Shown one piece after another: positions 1 to 7,155 of a stretch of 45,208 nt of DNA. The stretch comes from an uncultured bacterium (GTDB taxonomy: Bacteria > Bacillota > Clostridia > Lachnospirales > Lachnospiraceae). The translations under genes were made by a program, and so were the position numbers. Each line of letters begins with the position of its first letter. Within the stretch, counting starts at the first letter, position 1. The stretch lies in assembly GCA_948467735.1 (NCBI GenBank), contig CAOKFN010000038.1, positions 1 through 45,208 on the forward strand. The letters run 5' to 3'. The notes below the pieces were generated by a model that made no database searches, was not told where the DNA came from, and saw only the letters and a program-made list of their open reading frames with translations.

Positions 1-192
1 AGCCAGTAAAGGCTTTGAGGGTACTTTTGTGAGGTTAGGCTGTCAAACACCCGAGACGGGTATAGAAGCTCATGGGCGGCCGCCTGAGATTTCCATAGAT
101 AAATACATGAGAAATTCCTCGGGGTTTTAAACTATAATATGTGATACGGTGTGAAAAAGTCACGTTTTTTTGTGTTTTTTGGTAAATACCGC

Positions 193-221
193 TTGACGCG
201 GGGATATTCCTCTGGTAAATT
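193..221 (+). promoter_or_regulatory. Probable sigma-A promoter of ppdK
   Basis: TTGACG at 193-198 and TAAATT at 216-221 are separated by 17 bp, about 64 bp before the ppdK start codon. The -10 is imperfect. Positions 1-192 hold no convincing gene; they contain short GC-rich inverted repeats (around 48-62 and 74-85) that may be the tail of an upstream gene or structured leader, which I cannot identify. Confidence 0.5.
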
Positions 222-284
222 GTAACAATAAGAAGAGAATTAGAAAAATAAAATACCAGAGAATTTGAAAGGAAACGAATAAGT

Positions 285-2918
285 ATGAAAAAATGGGTGT
301 ATTTGTTTACGGAAGGTAATGCGAATATGCGTGAGCTTCTGGGAGGAAAGGGAGCAAATCTGGCGGAGATGACGAATCTGGGTCTGCCGGTGCCCCAAGG
401 CTTTACGATTACCACGGAGGCCTGTACGCAGTATTATGAGGACGGCAGAGAGATTAACGGTGAAATTCAGGGGCAGATCAACGAATATATTGCCAAAATG
501 GAAGAAATTACCGGGAAAAAGTTCGGCGATACCAAGAACCCCCTTCTGGTTTCCGTCCGTTCCGGAGCCAGAGCATCCATGCCCGGCATGATGGATACGA
601 TTCTGAATCTGGGCTTGAATGAAACGGTGGTCAATACCATTGCGGCACAGACCGGCAATGAGAGATGGGCATGGGACTGCTATCGGAGATTTATCCAGAT
701 GTATTCGGATGTGGTAATGGAGGTTGGCAAGAAATATTTTGAAGAACTGATTGACAAGATGAAATCCGAGCGGGGCGTAAAGCAGGATGTGGAGCTGACC
801 GCGGCGGATTTAAAGGAGCTTGCAAATCAGTTTAAGGCGGAATATAAAGCAAAAATCGGCGGCGATTTCCCCGACGAACCCAAAGAACAGCTGATGGGCG
901 CGATCAAAGCCGTGTTCCGTTCATGGGACAACCCCCGCGCCAACGTATACCGCCGGGACAATGACATTCCTTATTCATGGGGAACCGCCGTCAACGTGCA
1001 GATGATGGCGTTCGGCAACTGGTCCGACGAATCCGGCACGGGAGTTGCGTTTACAAGGGATCCGGCGACCGGAGAGAAGAAGCTTATGGGCGAGTTCTTG
1101 ATGAACGCTCAGGGAGAGGATGTGGTGGCGGGCGTCCGCACGCCTCAGAAGATCGAAGAGATGGCAAAGGTGATGCCGGAGGTGTTTGAGCAGTTTAATC
1201 AGGTCTGCTCGACTCTGGAAAATCATTATAGAGATATGCAGGATATGGAGTTTACCATTGAAAACAGAAAGCTCTACATGCTGCAGACCAGAAACGGCAA
1301 GAGGACGGCGCAGGCGGCATTGAAGATTGCCTGTGATCTGGTGGATGAGGGCATGAGGACGGAAGAAGAGGCGGTGGCGATGATCGATCCCCGTAATCTG
1401 GACACTCTGCTTCACCCGCAGTTTGACGCGAAGGCTCTGAAAGAAGCCGTGCCTTTGGGCAGGGGGCTGGGGGCTTCTCCCGGCGCAGCCTGCGGCAAGG
1501 CGGTATTTACCGCGGAGGATGCGGAAAAGTGGGCGGCAAAGGGCGAGAAGGTGGTGCTGGTGCGCTTGGAGACCTCTCCGGAAGATATCACCGGCATGAA
1601 GGTTTCTCAGGGAATTCTGACTGTCCGGGGCGGCATGACTTCTCATGCGGCAGTGGTTGCCCGCGGCATGGGAACCTGCTGTGTGTCCGGCTGCGGCGAA
1701 ATAGCCATGGATGAAGCGAATAAGAAATTTACCCTTGGAGGCAGGGAATTTAAGGAGGGAGATTTTATCTCCATCGACGGCTCCACCGGCAATATCTATG
1801 GGGAGCAGATTCCTACGGTGGATGCGACGATTGCCGGAGAGTTCGGCAGAATTATGGCATGGGCGGACAAGTATAGGAAGCTGAAGGTTCGGACCAATGC
1901 GGATACGCCTGCCGACGCGAAAAAGGCAAGGGAGCTTGGAGCGGAGGGCATAGGACTCTGCCGTACCGAGCATATGTTCTTTGAGGAAGACAGGATTGCG
2001 GCGTTCCGAGAGATGATATGCGCGGATACGCTGGCAGAGAGAGAAGCGGCTTTGGATAAGATTCTGCCTTTTCAACAGAATGATTTTGAAGAGCTTTATG
2101 AAGCGCTGGAGGGATGTCCCGTTACCATTCGTTTTCTGGATCCGCCCCTTCATGAGTTTGTTCCCACCGAGGAAGCTGATATAGAAAAACTGGCGCAGGC
2201 ACAGGGCAAGTCTGTAGAGACGATCAAAAATATTATCGAGGCACTGCATGAGTTCAATCCCATGATGGGACATAGAGGATGCCGTCTTGCGGTGACATAT
2301 CCGGAGATTGCCAAAATGCAGACCAAGGCTGTCATCCGAGCGGCCATTAATGTGAAAAAGGCGCATCCTGACTGGGAGGTAAAGCCTGAAATCATGATTC
2401 CTCTGATTTGTGAAGTCAAGGAATTAAAATTTGTAAAGAGCAAGGTGGTGGAGACCGCGGACGCAGAAATCAAGGCGGGGGGCATTTCTCTGGAATATGA
2501 GGTGGGAACCATGATCGAGATCCCGAGGGCGGCCCTCACTGCGGATGAAATCGCGGTGGATGCGGATTTCTTCTGCTTTGGCACGAACGACCTGACGCAG
2601 ATGACCTTCGGCTTCTCAAGGGACGACGCGGGCAAATTCTTAAATGCTTATTATGACGCTAAGATATTCGAGAATGACCCGTTTGTGAGGCTGGATCAGA
2701 ACGGCGTAGGCAGATTGATGGAGACCGCGATTAAGCTTGGAAAGCCCGTGAATCCCAAGCTGCATATCGGTATCTGCGGCGAACACGGCGGGGATCCTTC
2801 TTCGGTGGAATTCTGCCATAGGCTTGGACTGGATTATGTGTCCTGCTCGCCGTTCAGGGTTCCGATTGCCAGATTGGCGGCGGCACAGGCGGCTATATGC
2901 GATAGGGAGGGGAAGTAA
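285..2918 (+). CDS. ppdK: Pyruvate, phosphate dikinase
   Basis: Cytoplasmic PPDK interconverts pyruvate, ATP and phosphate with PEP, AMP and PPi. In anaerobic Clostridia it often works glycolytically or replaces pyruvate kinase. The 877-aa length is that of the full enzyme. The N-terminal nucleotide-binding domain begins with a GGKGANLAEM segment. The central phosphohistidine domain carries GGMTSHAAVVARG with the swivelling His at residue 454, and the C-terminal PEP/pyruvate TIM barrel ends with GICGEHGGD and catalytic Cys 831. These positions agree with the known Clostridium symbiosum enzyme (His455, Cys831). The ATG at 285 follows a GAAAGGAAACG ribosome site. The gene is monocistronic, with its own promoter upstream and a hairpin terminator downstream. 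No lesions are seen. Confidence 0.97.
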   Translation: MKKWVYLFTEGNANMRELLGGKGANLAEMTNLGLPVPQGFTITTEACTQYYEDGREINGEIQGQINEYIAKMEEITGKKFGDTKNPLLVSVRSGARASMPGMMDTILNLGLNETVVNTIAAQTGNERWAWDCYRRFIQMYSDVVMEVGKKYFEELIDKMKSERGVKQDVELTAADLKELANQFKAEYKAKIGGDFPDEPKEQLMGAIKAVFRSWDNPRANVYRRDNDIPYSWGTAVNVQMMAFGNWSDESGTGVAFTRDPATGEKKLMGEFLMNAQGEDVVAGVRTPQKIEEMAKVMPEVFEQFNQVCSTLENHYRDMQDMEFTIENRKLYMLQTRNGKRTAQAALKIACDLVDEGMRTEEEAVAMIDPRNLDTLLHPQFDAKALKEAVPLGRGLGASPGAACGKAVFTAEDAEKWAAKGEKVVLVRLETSPEDITGMKVSQGILTVRGGMTSHAAVVARGMGTCCVSGCGEIAMDEANKKFTLGGREFKEGDFISIDGSTGNIYGEQIPTVDATIAGEFGRIMAWADKYRKLKVRTNADTPADAKKARELGAEGIGLCRTEHMFFEEDRIAAFREMICADTLAEREAALDKILPFQQNDFEELYEALEGCPVTIRFLDPPLHEFVPTEEADIEKLAQAQGKSVETIKNIIEALHEFNPMMGHRGCRLAVTYPEIAKMQTKAVIRAAINVKKAHPDWEVKPEIMIPLICEVKELKFVKSKVVETADAEIKAGGISLEYEVGTMIEIPRAALTADEIAVDADFFCFGTNDLTQMTFGFSRDDAGKFLNAYYDAKIFENDPFVRLDQNGVGRLMETAIKLGKPVNPKLHIGICGEHGGDPSSVEFCHRLGLDYVSCSPFRVPIARLAAAQAAICDREGK

Positions 2919-3001
2919 TCTATATGTTCTTGCAGAACAAGTTTTTCCTCCCCGCAGATTTTAAATTTTCCTGCGGGGCAACAAAAAAAGAGTAATAATC
3001 A

Positions 3002-3043
3002 GGGCCTTGTGGGTGTCTTCCTCCCCCACAAGGCTCTTTTCTT
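3002..3043 (+). terminator. Rho-independent terminator after ppdK
   Basis: A 10-bp stem (GCCTTGTGGG at 3004-3013 with CCCACAAGGC at 3025-3034) is followed by a T-rich tract. An additional 8-bp hairpin (CCCCGCAG/CTGCGGGG, 2950-2978) lies closer to the stop codon but is followed by an A-run, so it is not itself a terminator. Confidence 0.75.
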
Positions 3044-3424
3044 CCCCCTTTCCTTTCCGTCCTCCTCCCCCTCCCCTCTAAACTATTCTCCACCATTGAA
3101 GGCAACTCGGTCTTTTCTCTCTTTTCTCAGGATTCCTTTTCTTATCTTCCTCTCCCTAACCCTTTAGAAAGCCCAGAAATAAAGGATTTTCGGGGAATGC
3201 CTCTCTTTCTCTATCGGGGAGAGGGGGAGGCGGGAAGTCTTTTCGGGGAGGTTTTTCAGGGAGATTCTTCTGGGATTTCAGGAGCCTTTCAGAGAGGTTT
3301 CCCAAGCTGTTTCTATGGAAAAATTTGGGAACAGGAGGGGAAAAGAGGGTGGAAGGGGGGAGAGGATGTAGGAGAGGGGGAGGAAAAATTAAAATCTGAA
3401 TACGGGAAAAATAAGTTCTGCGAC
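3044..3424. other. Gene-poor spacer with strong pyrimidine/purine strand switch
   Basis: No credible gene is seen. About 3040-3185 is strongly C/T-rich on the plus strand, whereas about 3205-3400 is strongly G/A-rich, so the two halves are roughly complementary in composition. A 97-codon open frame at 3197-3490 has a G/R/E-rich translation without domain features, and I regard it as non-coding. Confidence 0.4.
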
Positions 3425-3577
3425 CACACTATACTTCAATTTCACGATAGATTACGATCAGGCACTGGCTTTTCGCAGGGCAAATGGTGATTATCTGCGA
3501 GAAAGGCAGTGGAAAGACCTTACTGTTGAAGTGTATATAATTTAATGAAAATCCCGTCTTTTATAAGGCGGGATTTT
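3425..3577 (+). other. Candidate structured RNA or decayed ABC-ATPase fragment, ending in a terminator-like hairpin
   Basis: An outer stem pairs 3430-3439 with 3526-3535 (10 pairs, one G-U). An inner imperfect stem pairs about 3463-3478 with 3495-3511 (CACTG..CGCAG with CTGCG..CAGTG). It is followed by a hairpin at 3548-3577 (AAAATCCCG/CGGGATTTT), which looks like a terminator. The same DNA also translates in one frame into a short peptide ending GSGKTLLLKCI, reminiscent of an ABC-transporter Walker A, so a gene fragment is an alternative. Function is unknown. Confidence 0.3.
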
Positions 3578-3729
3578 CTGGTATACTGGTGATGTATAGA
3601 TTTTGAGTAAACGAATAAGATTATGTGACTAAGTGATTTGTTTTTAAGATTGTGGGCAGGGGTTATTAACACATTATTAATATAAGAAAGTGCCATATAA
3701 AAGATTTGCGGATAGCGAATTAGGAGGAA

Positions 3730-4967
3730 ATGAATGTTTGGAAAAAACCTAAATTTCCATTTCCAGATTTAGGAGATATGTCATTTGGAGAAGTTATAGC
3801 AGAACTTGAAAAGCAAGGGCTAATGGGACACTTTAGCGATGTATTCTTGTTTTCTTCATTTGATGGCGAAGGGGAAGGATTATGCATTACAAGAGATTTT
3901 TGGAGTATGGCAGGAACTGATCCAACTCAAATATATAAAAGGTATTTGGGAAATGAAAAGAATGAAATCAATACAATAGAGGATTCTATTGTCTACTTAA
4001 AAAAGTTATTGATGTACTCACAATAAAATTTCAGGAATTTATAAAATTAAATAATAGTGATTTTCTGCTAAGAAAACTCATTGCTTTATTTAATGTGACC
4101 TATGAAATATATATTAGAGAACGTCATACAAGAGAAGTCCTTGTTGAAAACAATTGGAATTCACCAACGGACACTTATGAGGAAAATAGAAATATTACTT
4201 TATCTATTTTGGATGGCTTGAATTTAATTGTTGAAAATTGTATTGTACCTCAAAACAATGCAGAAATTAAGTGTGGGGACATGGGCAATAAATGCTTTGA
4301 TGAGCTGGTAGACATTGAGTTATTGACGAACGTATATTTATATTCCTTAGCTTCACAATATTATACATTGTTGAATGTAAGTAAAAGGAGCAAAAATTAT
4401 AAATATTGTAATGGCATTATTCTGTCACCTAGCGATAATATACCAATAGAGGGAATAATTCATCATCCGGTTGTTTATACAAATACAATGCTTTCGGGAA
4501 ATGTAGATTCCATTTTGCCTTCGGATGAAAAAAACTGCTTGCGGCAGGCTGATTCAACAGATATAGGAAAGGGGGTTAGGCAATTAAATGGAATAGAATT
4601 CACTGAAGCAATGAAATGTATGTATTTTTGTAAGGAAGATTTATGTAAAAAGGATAAGAGGCTTGCGAAAGTAATTACATTAAAGGGATTGCGAGAGTCT
4701 CTTTTGAAGTGGTATCCTGATATCAATATGGACGGATTTATAGAAGCATTTGTGTTGGATGAAAAAATGCTCAAAGCATATATTTTGGAAACGGAACCTT
4801 TTATATATAAAATGGGTTGTAATAAATATAGGCTGGATATTCGTCCAATCATTAAACTTAATAATGATATGGTATATATGTCATATGCTTTGTTAGATAG
4901 AGCGATGAACTTATGGTATTCGTATCTTGTAAATGGAGGTAGACCATATACAGGTATTGAACCTTGA
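3730..4967 (+). pseudogene. Unknown AT-rich gene in two frames, joined by a -1 shift at an A6 run
   Basis: I do not recognise this protein. A 98-codon frame starts at ATG 3730 after a strong TAGGAGGAA ribosome site and stops at 4026. A 290-codon frame (4095-4967) has only a GTG and no ribosome site, but its open frame extends upstream and overlaps the first. A -1 shift at A AAA AAG (3999-4005) joins them into one coherent product of about 412 residues. This could be programmed frameshifting (the heptamer is the classic dnaX-type slippery site), a one-base insertion in a homopolymer, or a sequencing error. Base composition is much more AT-rich than the flanks, suggesting horizontal acquisition. 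After the TGA at 4965 the same frame stays open to 5354. Confidence 0.5.
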
Positions 4968-5354
4968 CATGGGGATTCACTGATTGATGGATGCTGGCAA
5001 AGAGAAAATGAATTGGGAGATGTAACAGTTGGTGTTTTGGTTTCAATGCTGGAAAAATATTGTCAAGCTGATAAATTTAAAGGCAATGATGTAGGTTATG
5101 GATATTCTGGACAAGGTGCCGATTATGGCCAGACAGCGTGTCAAGATAGATTCCGGCGCTCTTTACGCTCTGCCGAACAGTTTTTGGAGCTGGGAATGAT
5201 ACGGCAGACAAAAGTGGAAGGCAGGAGGCGACGCTGTATTCTTACAAAAAAGGGGAAGGAGATGCTTGAGGAGGAGTATCGGTGTATCTGCGCACAGGAA
5301 TTGGATTATCAAAGAATTTTCGGGCAGAAACGGGGTGGCCTGCATCGGACATAG
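4968..5354 (+). pseudogene. Open-frame remnant ending in a winged-helix-like segment
   Basis: The frame of the preceding gene continues after its TGA. The first part (to about 5120) is still AT-rich and may be that gene's lost C-terminus. The rest is richer in GC and Arg/Lys and contains ELGMIRQTKVEGRRRRC and LTKKGKEMLEEEY, which resemble the wing and last helix of a MarR/PadR-like DNA-binding domain. No complete helix-turn-helix domain precedes it. It may be a fusion of two broken genes at the edge of an inserted segment, and a short real gene starting at 5013 cannot be excluded. Confidence 0.3.
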
Positions 5355-5451
5355 ACAGGAATATTTGGAAGGGAAAATTAGTATGTGAATCGGGGCATAC
5401 AGGCTGAAAGTGTGTTTTTAGACATGCCTTTGGCGCGGGAAGTGAGGCGGC

Positions 5452-6612
5452 ATGAAGTATCGAAAATTGGGAGATACGGGGCTGACGGTATCGGAGATAG
5501 GGTTTGGGACGATTCCCATTCTGCAGGGCAGCGTTCCGGTGCTGCCGGAGTATTTTAATCTGGACGAGGAGACGGCGCTTGCGGTGATGGAGCGCGGATT
5601 TTCGCTGGGGTGCAATCTTTATGATACGGCCATTGTGCCGGAATACGGGGATGCGGAGATTAAGCTTGGGAAATTTGCACGTCTTGTGGGGAGGGAGCGG
5701 ATTGTTATCTCGGATAAAGCGCGTTTTTATGACGGCGGTGAAATGTATAAGGCGGTGGAGGCTTCCTGTGAGAATCTTGGGACTTTTGCGGATATTTACT
5801 TTGTGCATCAGGTGGATGGGGAGCATGAGGACGAGGTGTTTCAAAAAGGCGGCGCGCTGGACGCCCTTGAGGAATTAAAAAAGGAAGGGAAAATCCGGTT
5901 CGCGGGGATTGCTTCTCATTATTATGATATTCTGCTTCGGGGGGCGAAGGACGCCCGGGTGGATGTGCTGCAGGGCAGCGGCAACCTTCTAGAGAGGGGG
6001 ATGCTGGACCGGATGCGGGAAGAAGAGGCTTTCCGCAAAAAAGGTTTTTTGGTGAATAAGGTATATGCGGCGGGACTTCTTCCGGGGCGGTTTCCGGTTC
6101 GGACGCTCATAGGAGGAGTGCTATCCTATCCGGTGTCAAGCGTGCTGATCGGCCTTGGAACCATGGAGCAGGTGGGGGCGGCCATGGGCTGGGAGGCAGG
6201 CGGAGGGAAGGAGTGTGCTGCAGCCTGCGGTGCGTGCAGGGAAGAAAGGGAGGGTGAGAGGATGGAGCCGCCTTCTTTTGAGGAGGTGCTGTCCGTTTTG
6301 GAGAAGGAGTACCGGCCCATTCCCTGCGACCGATGCCAAAGGTGCAGATGCCCTTACGGCACGGAGATCCATACCATATTTCGGCAGTATCAATATTTTT
6401 TCTTGGGGAAGGATTACTGGGCGCTGAAAAAGCTGGGATTGGGAATCAGGGAGAGCGCCGCACGCTGCCGGAGCTGCTTGAGGATGCCCTGTCTGGACAT
6501 GTGTCCGAAGAAGATACGCATTCCGGATGAGATGCAGAGGGTGGAGAAACTGGTTAAGGATCATTCGGGGATGGGGCAGGCTTGGAGGGCGGCATGTATG
6601 GAAGTTTTTTAG
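5452..6612 (+). CDS. Aldo/keto reductase with C-terminal Fe-S cluster motifs
   Basis: The protein has 386 aa. The N-terminal TIM-barrel AKR domain starts MKYRKLGDTGLTVSEIGFG and shows the tetrad elements: Asp and Tyr near YDTAIVPEYGDAE, Lys in ISDKAR, and His in YFVHQVDG. The C-terminal part from about residue 290 carries cysteine groups typical of ferredoxin-type AKRs: CDRCQRCRCP, then CRSCLRMPCLDMCP. Spacing differs from the usual Cx2Cx2Cx2CP and Cx2Cx2Cx3CP, so cluster binding may be altered. It probably reduces an aldehyde or ketone using low-potential electrons or NAD(P)H; the substrate is unknown. It appears to stand alone in a GC-richer segment between two AT-rich foreign-looking stretches. 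Confidence 0.85.
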   Translation: MKYRKLGDTGLTVSEIGFGTIPILQGSVPVLPEYFNLDEETALAVMERGFSLGCNLYDTAIVPEYGDAEIKLGKFARLVGRERIVISDKARFYDGGEMYKAVEASCENLGTFADIYFVHQVDGEHEDEVFQKGGALDALEELKKEGKIRFAGIASHYYDILLRGAKDARVDVLQGSGNLLERGMLDRMREEEAFRKKGFLVNKVYAAGLLPGRFPVRTLIGGVLSYPVSSVLIGLGTMEQVGAAMGWEAGGGKECAAACGACREEREGERMEPPSFEEVLSVLEKEYRPIPCDRCQRCRCPYGTEIHTIFRQYQYFFLGKDYWALKKLGLGIRESAARCRSCLRMPCLDMCPKKIRIPDEMQRVEKLVKDHSGMGQAWRAACMEVF

Positions 6613-6628
6613 TATGGGAGGTTTATGC

Positions 6629-6742
6629 ATGATGGAGAAAATTAGGAAGGATGTGTGTCAATTTCATTCTGACAGAAAAAAATTAGGTTTAGATAAAAAT
6701 ATAATAGATAGAAAAGGAAACAAATATGATTTTGGCGGATAA
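6629..6742 (+). CDS. Possible 37-aa ORF upstream of the HEPN-like gene
   Basis: It starts MMEKIRKDV after a GGGAGG ribosome site at 6616-6621 and ends 17 bp inside the next gene, so the two could be translationally coupled. It is basic, without recognisable domains. Its existence rests only on the ribosome site and the overlap. Confidence 0.3.
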   Translation: MMEKIRKDVCQFHSDRKKLGLDKNIIDRKGNKYDFGG

Positions 6743-7154
6743 AAGAGATTATAAATATGGATATCAAAAGCATTTAGCGGCATATCGTTATTTAAACGAA
6801 TCCAATCATACCACGCGGAGCAGATGTCTGCTATTGGTATACTCTGTGGAATGTGGATTAAAGTGCCTGCTATTAACCAAATGGAGAGAAGACAGCCCAA
6901 AACAAATATTAGCAGATAAAAACGATAAGAGGTATTCGATAATAACAAGTCACAATCTGCTGGAGCTTTTAAAAGAATTAGGACAAACGAGATTCCGATT
7001 TCCTCAGATAACAACGATACATAAAGACATAGTTTCCGCTGGGGAGTACCATCAATTATGCCGCTATGGAGTGAAAGTAAGAGAATGTGATAAAATAGGA
7101 CAATATGAGCAGGTGTTAAATGATATAATAGAGTGGATTGGAGAGGAGATTTAA
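6726..7154 (+). CDS. HEPN-like domain protein
   Basis: A 142-aa, all-helical looking protein. It contains YSVECGLKCLLL followed by SHNLLELLKELG and a later YHQLCRYG segment, the pattern seen in HEPN-fold proteins (a helix with ECxLK, an H-x-L-xx-LL helix, and a terminal R/Y-containing helix). HEPN proteins are frequently RNases in toxin-antitoxin and phage-defence modules; the canonical Rx4-6H catalytic motif is not clear here, so it could be a catalytically dead partner. It ends one base before the start of the large NTPase gene, implying co-translation. Strongly AT-rich compared with flanking genes. The family assignment is by eye. Confidence 0.5.
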   Translation: MILADKRDYKYGYQKHLAAYRYLNESNHTTRSRCLLLVYSVECGLKCLLLTKWREDSPKQILADKNDKRYSIITSHNLLELLKELGQTRFRFPQITTIHKDIVSAGEYHQLCRYGVKVRECDKIGQYEQVLNDIIEWIGEEI

Positions 7155-7155
7155 G

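Noticed and set aside
975..2366. 463-codon minus-strand frame opposite ppdK.
   Set aside because: Antisense shadow of a strongly conserved gene; the translation is His/Arg/Leu-rich without family motifs.
2950..2988. First hairpin after ppdK as the terminator.
   Set aside because: It is followed by an A-run rather than a T-run; the next hairpin (3004-3034) fits better.
3197..3490. 97-codon plus-strand frame after ppdK.
   Set aside because: Purine-tract translation rich in Gly/Glu/Arg, no ribosome site, and no domain pattern.
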